This document shows positions 1 to 7,500 of a DNA stretch of 7,500 nt, in pieces. Made by a program: the position numbers and the translations under genes. The notes under the pieces are model-generated. The model saw nothing but the letters and a program-made list of their open reading frames with translations, ran no database searches and had not been told where the DNA came from. Within the stretch, counting starts at the first letter, position 1. Each line of letters opens with the position of its first letter. Source of the DNA: Fibrobacteria bacterium (GTDB lineage Bacteria > Fibrobacterota > Fibrobacteria > UBA5070); contig JACKCV010000001.1 of assembly GCA_020633825.1 (NCBI GenBank), positions 425,001 to 432,500 of the forward strand, in the 5' to 3' direction.

Positions 1-2
1 CA

Positions 3-3000
3 AGGCGACCCAACGTCGACGACGAACCCTTGATCACAGCCATTTTCGATGTGCTTCAAACCAAGGTGGGACACGACTTCACCCAGTACAAGGCCGGAAC
101 GCTCTACCGCAGGGTGGTGCGGCGAATGGGTGTGCACCAGATCCCCAATCTGGAGGAATATTCGAAATTCCTGGAGGCCTCGGCGACGGAGGCCAGCGCA
201 CTGTTCCGGGAGTTGTTGATCGGGGTCACGCGGTTCTTCCGGGACCAGGATGCCTTCCGGGCTCTCGCCGAAAAAGTGGTACCGGAACTATTCGCCAATC
301 GACCGGCCAACCGGCCGGTGCGTGTTTGGGTTCCAGGTTGCGCCACCGGTGAGGAGGCCTACGGCATCGCGATGCTGCTGGCCGAACACCAGGACGCCAC
401 CGGTAGCGATGCGAAGATCCAGGTGTACGCCACGGACATCGATGCCCACGCCATCGCCAAGGCCCGGTCGGGAATCTACCCCGTGGGAATTTCCGCGGAT
501 GTCCCTCCACACATGATGGAGAAATACTTCACCCTCACCGAATCCGGGGGGAGCATCCGAATCCAGAAGCGCATCCGGGAGATGCTCATCTTTTCGGAGC
601 AGAACCTCACGCGGGATCCACCGTTTTCCCGCATGGACCTCGTGTCGTGCCGAAATCTTTTGATCTACATGGGAAGCGACTTGCAGCGAAGGCTGATCTC
701 GGTCTTCCACTCCGCCCTCAACCCCTCGGGAATCCTTTTCCTGGGATCTTCGGAGCACATCGGAGATCATGCGAGCTTCTTCGCGCCCATCGACCGCGGT
801 GCGAAACTCTATCGGAGAGTGGAGACCGGGCGCAGGGGAATCATTTCTCCGACGGGGAGATTCCTCCCGTCCTCGATGAGGACTCCGTCCTTGAGCGTGG
901 CGCACCCCGCCCAAGGGCGGGCATCCTCCCTTCGGGAATTCACCGAGAGGTCGCTTCTTTCCATGGAGGTACGCACAGCCCTCCTTCTCAACGCCGATGG
1001 CGACATCCTCTACCAGCACGGCCGGATCGGGAAATACTTCGAGTTCCCGGCGGATGCCCCGGGGACCACGAACGCGTTGAGGATGGCCCGAGAGGGATTG
1101 CGGATCGCGTTGACGACGGCCTTGCGGAAGGCGGTCGCCGAAAATCAGCCGATCCGGACCGACGCTTTGAGGATCCGGTGCGACGGATCCATCGTGCGGG
1201 CCTCCATGAAGGTTCGTCCTGTGCCTCAACCCGATCCTTCCAACCCGCTTCCGGGAACGGGCCCGGGGATCCAATCCTTGTTCCTGGTCGTGATCGAGGA
1301 GTTGGAGGATTCCCATGCCCATCTCCAGGAGTTGGAACAACGGGACTTCGACCACGCTGACGTCGACGACACCAGACTCGCGGAATTGCTGCATGAACTC
1401 GAGGTGAAGGACGAGCATCTCCAAGCCTCCCGCGAAGCCCTGGAAAGCTCCAACGAGGATCTGACGGCATCGAACGAGGAGTTGCAATCCATCAACGAGG
1501 AGTTGCAATCGGCGAACGAGGAGCTCGAAACCTCCAAGGAGGAACTCCAATCCGTCTACGAGGAGCTGACGACGGTCAACGCCGAATTGCAGGCGAAGCT
1601 CGTCGATCTTTCCAACGCGAACAACGACATGCTGAACCTCCTGGCCGGTACGGGAATCGCGACGATTTTTGTCGACCGTGCCCTGCGGATCATGCGGTTC
1701 ACCCCGGAAGCCACCCGGATCGTCAACCTGATCCAGACCGACGCGGGCCGTCCCATCGCGCACATCCTGACCAACCTCTCCGATTACGACGGATTCGTGG
1801 GCGACATCCAAACCACTCTGGAAAGGCTGGAGACCTTCTCGCGCGACGTCCAGACCAAGGATGGCGCCTGGTTCGCGCTGAGGATCCAACCCTATCGCAC
1901 GCAGGAAGGCGCGGTGGAGGGTGCGGTGATCACCTTCGCCGACGTGACGGGTCGCAAGCGGATGGAAGCGGACCTGAGGGAGCACGAATCCAGATTGCGA
2001 GCGATCCTGGAGAGCTACCCGGAGCCGATCTACCTGAAGGATCGGGAAAGCCGCCTCCTGGTGGGGAACCAGGCCACCATGGATGTCATCGGAATGCCAT
2101 ACGAGGAGGTGATCGGCAAGAGCGACATGGAATTCTACGACGACCCGGAAGCCGCCCAGGTGATCTTGGACAACGACCAATTGGTGATGTCGACCGGAGA
2201 AACCCTGGTCCGCGAGGAACGGGTGCCTGGGCCCGACGGGGAGCGGGTGTTCCTTTCCACCAAAGCTCCTTGGCGCGACGCGGAAGGGCGCATCGTCGGG
2301 GTGGTGGGGATATCCAGGGATGTCACCGAAAGCCATCGGATGTCGAGTGCCTTGCGAGCCAGCGAAGGCATGTTCCGCAACCTCGTCGAGACGCTTCCGC
2401 TGGCGATCTACGTGTCGACGGGGCCGGAGCTGCAGGCGGAATACCTGAATCCCCGGTTCACGGAGCTGTTTGGATACGTCCTCGAGGAGGTTCCCAACGC
2501 CGCGACTTGGTGGCCCTTGGCCTTTCCCGACGAGAAGTACCGCGAGGAGGTTTCCAAGGAATGGAATTCCCGCGTGCTCGAGGCGCTCCGGACCGGCGTT
2601 CCGATCGAACCCATGGAAGTCGAAGTGACCTGCAAGGATGGCACCGTGAGGAACATCCAATGGAGGTACTACGTCCTGGGTGGGAAGAACTACGGATGCG
2701 GACAGGATTTGACGGACATCAGGAAGGGCGAGAAGGCCCTGCAGGAGAGTCTCGCCGAGAAGGATCGCCTCCTGGGGGAATTGCATCGCCGAGAGGCGGA
2801 AGCGCGTTCGGCAGCGGATGAACTGCGCGTGGTCATGGAATCCATGCCGGCCTTCACCTTCGTCTCGCGAGATCCGGAGTGCCGACGGATGGAGTCCAGC
2901 GCGATGGCGCTGGAGAGGATGAGGATTTCTCCGGAAATCCGGAATTCCCCCGAGATACCCCATGACGTCAAGCCCCGGGTCTACAAGGTGATGCAGGATG

Positions 3001-4751
3001 GGGAAGTGCTGGAGCCGAGGGATTTCCCCTTGCGTCGGGCGATCCGAGAAAAGCGGTCGATCCTCGACGAAGAGATCCAGATCCTGTTTCCCGACGGGGA
3101 AACCCTGCACTTGTTCGGAAATGCGGTCCCCCTGGTCGACGACCAAGGGGAAGTCCGCGGTGGGGTTGGGGCCTTCATCGATATCTCGGCGCAAAAGCGT
3201 GGGGAAGAGGAATTGAGGAGATCCCAAGCGGAACTCAGCCTGGTCCTGGACAATACCGCCGAGGCCATCGCCTTCCTGGACTTGGATCGCCGCCTGGTCT
3301 GGGCCAATCGCGCCTACTTGCAATCGGTCGCCGGGACACCGGAGGCTCCCGCGAAATTGGAGGACCTCAAGGGAAAGCGGTGCATCGATGCCTGGGGGCT
3401 GCCCCGATTCTGCGACGACTGCCCGGTGGAGAAATGCCGCACGACGTGCATGATCGACGATGCCGAATTCGCTCCCGGGACAAACTCGGATTGGCCCGAG
3501 CATCTCGGTTCCTGGCAGGTCCGGGCGGCCCCCGTCCGGGATGCTTCGGGAGCGGTGGTGGGAACCATCGAAGTCGCCCGGTCGATCGCGGAAAAGCTCC
3601 AGATGGAAGAGCAGGTGCGGCAGTCGGAAAAACTGGCGGCGGTCGGGCAGCTGGCGGGTGGTGTCGCCCACAACTTCAACAATCAACTCACGGGGATCAT
3701 GGGGTATGCCGATCTACTCCTGCTGAAAAGCCGAGACCAGGCGGTCCGACCGCTGGTGGACGGAATCAAGGGGGCTGCCCTGCGAGCCGCGCAGCTGACG
3801 GGCCAACTCCTGGCGTTCGCCAGGAAAGGGAACTACCAGAAGATTCCGATCGATGTGGATCGAATCGTGGAGGAAACGACGGATCTGCTGAAGCAGACCA
3901 TCGATCGACGCATCAGCGTGGAGCGGAGCTGCGGAGCCAAAGGTGTTCGGGTGGTCGGAGATCCCTCCCAGATGCACAACGCCTTGCTGAACCTGGGGCT
4001 GAATGCCCGCGATGCCATGCCCGAAGGCGGCCTTCTTCGCATGTCTACTTCGGTGTTGGAGGACGGGGACGATGAGGTAGCGCCAGGAATCAACCAAGGG
4101 GCGGGCGTTTTACGGATCGAAGTGCTGGACACCGGGACGGGAATGCCTCCGCATGTCCAGAAGAGGATCTTCGAGCCGTTCTTCACGACCAAACCCGTTG
4201 GTACGGGAACGGGCTTGGGTCTTGCGTCCGTCCACGGAACTCTGGCCTCCATGGGTGGCGTGATCGACGTCCGAAGCGAGGAAGAGCGAGGAAGCGTCTT
4301 CGTGATCCACCTTCCCATCCTTCCCACGGAGGCAGCCCTCCACAAGGAGACTTCCCTGGAGCCGATCCGAATGGATCGCCCGTTGAGAATCCTTCTGATC
4401 GACGACGAGGACATCGTCCTGGAAACAAGCTCCGCCATGTTGCTCCAGTTGGGTTACAAGGTGACCTCCTTCTCCAATCCCGTCGAAGCCATCGAGTTCC
4501 ACGCCAAAAACGTTGGCGAAATCGACGTGGTCATCCTCGATCTCGTGATGCCCCAGATGAGCGGCAAGGAGGTCCTTCAGGCCATGCGCCGGAAATCGCC
4601 CCAGGTCCGGGTGGTCGTTTCCTCGGGATACTCCCTCGAGGAAACTCGACCTTCCTTCTCGGAGGGGGTGGCGGCTTTCCTGCAGAAGCCATTCAACATG
4701 GCCGACCTTTCCCACGCCGTGGCGATGGCCATCGGCAAGGAGGCCGAGTGA
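3..4751 (+). CDS. CheR-type methyltransferase / multi-PAS hybrid histidine kinase with C-terminal receiver (5' partial)
   Basis: Residues are numbered from a TTG at 30. The predicted role is a cytoplasmic hybrid sensor linking chemoreceptor-type glutamate methylation to a phosphorelay; I see no signal peptide or membrane segment. Domains: CheR N-terminal and SAM-binding region, 1-263 (WVPGCATGEEAYG at 100-112, ATDID at 134-138, DPPFSRMDLVSCRNLLIY at 196-213); heptad coiled coil, about 473-521; PAS-like modules near 535-645, 652-768, 777-897, 925-1056 and 1066-1190, the last cysteine-rich; HisKA with phospho-accepting His1214 in GVAHNFNN; HATPase with N-box NLGLNARDAM, DTGTGM, FEPFFTTK and GTGTGLGLA (1316-1403); receiver 1452-1570 with Asp1458/1459, phospho-Asp1504, Ser1531 and Lys1553. 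The frame stays open to the left edge, and the TTG has no ribosome binding site, so the start is missing. CheB-CheR fusions normally have a methylesterase domain before this point; that domain is inferred, not seen. The stop is TGA at 4749-4751. No partner gene is visible. Domain calls are firm for CheR, kinase and receiver, and softer for individual PAS borders. Confidence 0.95.
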   Translation, partial: RRPNVDDEPLITAIFDVLQTKVGHDFTQYKAGTLYRRVVRRMGVHQIPNLEEYSKFLEASATEASALFRELLIGVTRFFRDQDAFRALAEKVVPELFANRPANRPVRVWVPGCATGEEAYGIAMLLAEHQDATGSDAKIQVYATDIDAHAIAKARSGIYPVGISADVPPHMMEKYFTLTESGGSIRIQKRIREMLIFSEQNLTRDPPFSRMDLVSCRNLLIYMGSDLQRRLISVFHSALNPSGILFLGSSEHIGDHASFFAPIDRGAKLYRRVETGRRGIISPTGRFLPSSMRTPSLSVAHPAQGRASSLREFTERSLLSMEVRTALLLNADGDILYQHGRIGKYFEFPADAPGTTNALRMAREGLRIALTTALRKAVAENQPIRTDALRIRCDGSIVRASMKVRPVPQPDPSNPLPGTGPGIQSLFLVVIEELEDSHAHLQELEQRDFDHADVDDTRLAELLHELEVKDEHLQASREALESSNEDLTASNEELQSINEELQSANEELETSKEELQSVYEELTTVNAELQAKLVDLSNANNDMLNLLAGTGIATIFVDRALRIMRFTPEATRIVNLIQTDAGRPIAHILTNLSDYDGFVGDIQTTLERLETFSRDVQTKDGAWFALRIQPYRTQEGAVEGAVITFADVTGRKRMEADLREHESRLRAILESYPEPIYLKDRESRLLVGNQATMDVIGMPYEEVIGKSDMEFYDDPEAAQVILDNDQLVMSTGETLVREERVPGPDGERVFLSTKAPWRDAEGRIVGVVGISRDVTESHRMSSALRASEGMFRNLVETLPLAIYVSTGPELQAEYLNPRFTELFGYVLEEVPNAATWWPLAFPDEKYREEVSKEWNSRVLEALRTGVPIEPMEVEVTCKDGTVRNIQWRYYVLGGKNYGCGQDLTDIRKGEKALQESLAEKDRLLGELHRREAEARSAADELRVVMESMPAFTFVSRDPECRRMESSAMALERMRISPEIRNSPEIPHDVKPRVYKVMQDGEVLEPRDFPLRRAIREKRSILDEEIQILFPDGETLHLFGNAVPLVDDQGEVRGGVGAFIDISAQKRGEEELRRSQAELSLVLDNTAEAIAFLDLDRRLVWANRAYLQSVAGTPEAPAKLEDLKGKRCIDAWGLPRFCDDCPVEKCRTTCMIDDAEFAPGTNSDWPEHLGSWQVRAAPVRDASGAVVGTIEVARSIAEKLQMEEQVRQSEKLAAVGQLAGGVAHNFNNQLTGIMGYADLLLLKSRDQAVRPLVDGIKGAALRAAQLTGQLLAFARKGNYQKIPIDVDRIVEETTDLLKQTIDRRISVERSCGAKGVRVVGDPSQMHNALLNLGLNARDAMPEGGLLRMSTSVLEDGDDEVAPGINQGAGVLRIEVLDTGTGMPPHVQKRIFEPFFTTKPVGTGTGLGLASVHGTLASMGGVIDVRSEEERGSVFVIHLPILPTEAALHKETSLEPIRMDRPLRILLIDDEDIVLETSSAMLLQLGYKVTSFSNPVEAIEFHAKNVGEIDVVILDLVMPQMSGKEVLQAMRRKSPQVRVVVSSGYSLEETRPSFSEGVAAFLQKPFNMADLSHAVAMAIGKEAE
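1446..1592 (+). repeat. Seven-unit heptad repeat (21-bp periodic) inside the hybrid kinase gene
   Basis: Residues 473-521 form seven consecutive 7-residue units of the type S-x-N-E-E-L-Q (SSNEDLT, ASNEELQ, SINEELQ, SANEELE, TSKEELQ, SVYEELT, TVNAELQ). Leu recurs every seventh residue, as expected of a parallel coiled coil. At DNA level the 17-mer AACGAGGAGTTGCAATC occurs at 1473-1489 and again at 1494-1510, exactly 21 bp apart. A similar NEELQ/NEELE helix is characteristic of CheB-CheR hybrid proteins between CheR and the first PAS domain. It probably dimerises the protein or passes a signal from the methyltransferase end to the sensors. Its conservation as a family trait argues against recent repeat expansion here. 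Confidence 0.85.
3378..3452 (+). other. Cysteine cluster in the last PAS module of the hybrid kinase
   Basis: The encoded segment (residues 1117-1141) reads RCIDAWGLPRFCDDCPVEKC followed by RTTCM. It places Cys at 1118, 1128, 1131, 1136 and 1140, a C-x9-C-x2-C-P-x3-C-x3-C arrangement just before the kinase core. I recall PAS sensors, often from deltaproteobacteria, with a related C-x(n)-C-x2-CP signature. This copy has additional cysteines. Redox, metal or iron-sulfur sensing is an inference; no ligand can be assigned from sequence alone. Confidence 0.6.
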
Positions 4752-4783
4752 CGACGCTCGCAGGACGGAATCGGTAGACCCTG

Positions 4784-4803
4784 CGGGGCCGTGGGGCGCC
4801 CCG
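4784..4803 (+). terminator. GC-rich hairpin after the kinase stop codon (weak terminator candidate)
   Basis: CGGGGC (4784-4789) can pair with GCCCCG (4798-4803) across an 8-base loop, 32 bases after the TGA stop. No T tract follows; the downstream sequence is A-rich instead. It does not match the classical intrinsic terminator pattern. It may be a non-canonical terminator, a 3' stabilising hairpin or chance in GC-rich DNA. Confidence 0.25.
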
Positions 4804-4832
4804 GGAGCTTCGAAAAAGAAAAACGCTGAAAC

Positions 4833-4850
4833 TCGTTGATATTTCAACGA
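4833..4850. repeat. 7-bp inverted repeat immediately upstream of the rRNA promoter
   Basis: TCGTTGA (4833-4839) and TCAACGA (4844-4850) are perfect inverted copies separated by TATT. The element ends 6 bases before the -35 hexamer. With the inferred transcription start near 4892 it lies at about -59 to -42, where UP elements and Fis-type activators act on rRNA promoters. No T tract follows, so it is not a typical terminator. A dimeric regulator site is possible but unproven. An A-rich patch (about 4812-4823) lies further upstream, at about -80 to -69. Confidence 0.4.
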
Positions 4851-4856
4851 TTAGCC

Positions 4857-4885
4857 TTGACGCCGACCGATGGGCGGCCTATGTT
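4857..4885 (+). promoter_or_regulatory. Predicted sigma70-type rRNA operon promoter
   Basis: A -35 hexamer TTGACG (4857-4862, 5/6 to consensus) is followed by a 17-base spacer and a -10 hexamer TATGTT (4880-4885, 4/6). Transcription should start near 4891-4893. This is the best promoter in the 362-base gap between the kinase gene and 16S, and it gives a leader of about 220 bases. Its position directly upstream of the structured leader supports the call. A second promoter further upstream, inside the kinase gene, cannot be excluded. Confidence 0.7.
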
Positions 4886-4892
4886 TATGAAC

Positions 4893-4969
4893 CCGCCGCA
4901 AGAAGGCGGTCGCCGAAAGTCGCAAGGCTGAGGCGGGAGTCGCAAGACTTTGGACGAGGTTTCGGCCTC
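4893..4969 (+). other. Tandem small hairpins in the rRNA leader, including two AGTCGCAAG copies
   Basis: Four local stems follow one another: CCGCC/GGCGG (4893-4897 with 4905-4909); AGTC-GCAA-GGCT (4918-4929); AGTC-GCAA-GACT (4938-4949), which can extend by G-U pairs; and GAGG/CCTC (4956-4959 with 4966-4969), extendable by a U-G pair closing a TTCG loop. The 9-mer AGTCGCAAG occurs at 4918 and 4938, exactly 20 bases apart. GCAA is a stable GNRA tetraloop. Possible roles are pausing, factor binding or shielding of nascent RNA; none is established by the sequence. Confidence 0.5.
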
Positions 4970-4971
4970 AC

Positions 4972-4987
4972 GAAGACTTCGGTCTTC
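4972..4987 (+). promoter_or_regulatory. boxB-like UUCG hairpin
   Basis: GAAGAC (4972-4977) and GTCTTC (4982-4987) form a perfect 6-bp stem closed by TTCG, giving a C(UUCG)G tetraloop, one of the most stable RNA loops. It ends two bases before the boxA-like element. That matches the boxB-then-boxA order of rRNA antitermination sites in Escherichia coli. The structure is seen; the antitermination role is inferred from position. Confidence 0.55.
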
Positions 4988-4989
4988 AC

Positions 4990-4999
4990 CTCTTTGACA
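4990..4999 (+). promoter_or_regulatory. boxA-like rRNA antitermination element (leader copy)
   Basis: CTCTTTGACA resembles the boxA core (GCTCTTTAACA in E. coli), which NusB and NusE (S10) bind to suppress premature Rho termination in rRNA operons. The same 10-mer recurs in the 16S-23S spacer at 6772-6781, and TTGG follows both copies after two bases. Recurrence at the two expected places supports the call. Confidence 0.7.
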
Positions 5000-5003
5000 T
5001 CTT

Positions 5004-5079
5004 GGTAGGATTGACTTGTGCTGGTCCTCAGCTCGATGTTCATCCGGAGACGGGTGAAGGACGAATGAGAGATCTTGCG
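5004..5079 (+). other. 5' arm of the 16S rRNA processing stem, with an internal side hairpin
   Basis: Bases 5004-5024 are complementary to 6734-6754 over 21 bp with one G-U pair. After one mismatch the helix continues outward for four more pairs (4999-5002 with 6756-6759). Bases 5067-5079 pair with 6720-6732 over 13 bp with two G-U pairs. The leader bases in between (5025-5066) loop out, and part of them forms a side hairpin: TTCATCC (5039-5045) with GGGTGAA (5052-5058), one G-U pair. A long helix joining sequences on both sides of 16S is the usual RNase III-type substrate for releasing pre-16S. The pairing is read directly; the enzyme is inferred. Confidence 0.8.
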
Positions 5080-5113
5080 AGCGCCAAAGAAAAAGATGAA
5101 AGTCAGGATGGAT

Positions 5114-6658
<1,545 letters not shown>

Positions 6659-6687
6659 AGTAAAACCAACCCAGCGCGAGACGAAAG

Positions 6688-6709
6688 GTTCCGTCCCATC
6701 CGACGGAGC
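6688..6709 (+). other. Hairpin in the 16S-23S spacer
   Basis: TCCGTC (6690-6695) pairs perfectly with GACGGA (6702-6707) around CCATCC. Two more pairs (one U-G, one G-C) extend it to 8 bp at 6688-6709. It lies inside the processing stem loop formed with the leader, between mature 16S and the 3' arm. It is presumably a structural element of pre-16S trailer RNA. Confidence 0.55.
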
Positions 6710-6719
6710 GAAGTCTCAC

Positions 6720-6759
6720 TGCAAGATCTTTCTCCGGCACAAGTCAATCCTACCCAGAT
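6720..6759 (+). other. 3' arm of the 16S rRNA processing stem
   Basis: Bases 6734-6754 pair with 5004-5024 in the leader (21 bp, one G-U), 6756-6759 continue that helix, and 6720-6732 pair with 5067-5079. Only one unpaired base (6733) separates the two helices on this side, so the structure is compact. It encloses the whole mature 16S, as expected for pre-16S excision. The long-range complementarity is also evidence that the leader and spacer belong to one genuine operon rather than an assembly join. Confidence 0.8.
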
Positions 6760-6771
6760 TTCATTGAGACA

Positions 6772-6781
6772 CTCTTTGACA
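6772..6781 (+). promoter_or_regulatory. boxA-like rRNA antitermination element (spacer copy)
   Basis: CTCTTTGACA here is identical to the leader element at 4990-4999. It is placed just after the 16S processing stem and ahead of 23S, where many bacteria repeat boxA to reload antitermination factors before the long 23S gene. The TTGACA within it has no -10 partner at the right distance, so I do not read it as a promoter. Confidence 0.65.
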
Positions 6782-6787
6782 GGTTGG

Positions 6788-6803
6788 GCGCCCGTAGAGG
6801 CGC
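6788..6803 (+). other. Small GC hairpin following the spacer boxA
   Basis: GCGCC (6788-6792) pairs with GGCGC (6799-6803) around CGTAGA, beginning 6 bases after the boxA-like element. There is no T tract, so it is not an intrinsic terminator. It may be part of the antitermination site or a 23S leader hairpin. Function is unknown. Confidence 0.4.
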
Positions 6804-6886
6804 GAGCAGATGACTCGTAACGGGTCTTGCCGATTGTCCGCGAGGATGGTTGACGAGGCATGTGATTGCGAGGGAGATGCGAGGTT

Positions 6887-7500
<614 letters not shown>

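Larger units (their letters stand above)
4892..5113 (+). other. Transcribed leader of the rRNA operon
   Basis: This stretch between the predicted start site and mature 16S contains no plausible gene. Read as RNA it is a run of small hairpins, then a boxB/boxA-like pair, then the 5' arm of the 16S processing stem. The order hairpin, boxA, processing stem, 16S matches the general layout of bacterial rrn leaders. Its upstream limit depends on the promoter call. The individual elements are listed separately. Confidence 0.65.

Noticed and set aside
30..32. TTG at 30 as the true start of the kinase
   Set aside because: There is no Shine-Dalgarno sequence at a suitable distance, the frame is open to the window edge, and homologous hybrids continue upstream into a CheB domain.
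647..1360. Overlapping + strand frame of 237 codons in the CheR/linker region, and similar frames at 2270-2821 and 3380-4075
   Set aside because: These are frame-shifted readings of the kinase gene with Arg/Gly/Pro-rich, low-information products. The main frame is intact and continuous across them.
1446..1592. 21-bp periodic DNA as a possible CRISPR or microsatellite
   Set aside because: The period is in frame and encodes a leucine heptad coiled coil known from CheB-CheR hybrids, and most units differ at synonymous and non-synonymous sites.
288..3686. A 1132-codon open frame on the - strand
   Set aside because: It lies wholly opposite the hybrid kinase gene, whose + strand translation has clear CheR, PAS, HisKA, HATPase and receiver motifs. 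The antisense product has no recognisable domain and is rich in Arg, Pro, Gly and His, as expected from GC-rich codon bias. It is a shadow frame.
4110..4847. A 245-codon - strand frame spanning the kinase 3' end and the intergenic region
   Set aside because: Most of it is antisense to the HATPase and receiver codons, with no domain match and no ribosome binding site. It would also overlap the rRNA promoter upstream region.
4994..5040. TTGACA/TTGACT hexamers (4994-4999, 5011-5016) as a second rRNA promoter
   Set aside because: No acceptable -10 lies 16-18 bases downstream of the first; the second has only GATGTT at an 18-base spacer. Both are better explained as boxA and processing-stem sequence.

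Overview
The window has two blocks on the + strand: the 3' part of one very large signalling gene, then the front of a ribosomal RNA operon. The organism is a bacterium with a GC-rich genome. The 16S gene carries standard bacterial primer sites and a CCTCC anti-Shine-Dalgarno 3' end. Some 16S signatures and the CTCTTTGACA boxA-like element remind me of FCB-group (perhaps Fibrobacterota-like) or deltaproteobacterial-type lineages. That placement is from memory, is weak, and needs an alignment. Region 1 (3-4751) is a single open frame that is still open at the left edge. It encodes a multidomain chemosensory/two-component hybrid: a CheR-type SAM-dependent methyltransferase, a heptad coiled coil, about five PAS-like modules (the last with a cysteine cluster), a HisKA/HATPase kinase core and a C-terminal receiver. 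The family it resembles (CheB-CheR fusions) normally carries a CheB methylesterase domain before CheR, so the true start probably lies outside the window. Region 2 (4752-5113) holds no gene. It contains a GC-rich hairpin after the stop codon, a 7-bp inverted repeat, a good sigma70-type promoter (TTGACG-17-TATGTT) and a structured rRNA leader. The leader has several small GCAA and UUCG hairpins, a boxB/boxA-like antitermination signal, and the 5' arm of the 16S processing stem. Region 3 is a complete 16S rRNA (about 5114-6653), a 233-bp spacer (6654-6886) with no tRNA gene, and the first ~614 bases of 23S rRNA running off the right edge. The spacer carries the matching 3' arm of the 16S processing stem and a second copy of the boxA-like element ahead of 23S. 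The signalling gene and the rRNA operon are co-directional but look transcriptionally separate. Nothing here amounts to a clearly new biological system. The points most worth a second look are the domain architecture of the hybrid kinase, its cysteine-rich PAS module, the tRNA-less spacer and the unusually legible leader/spacer RNA architecture.
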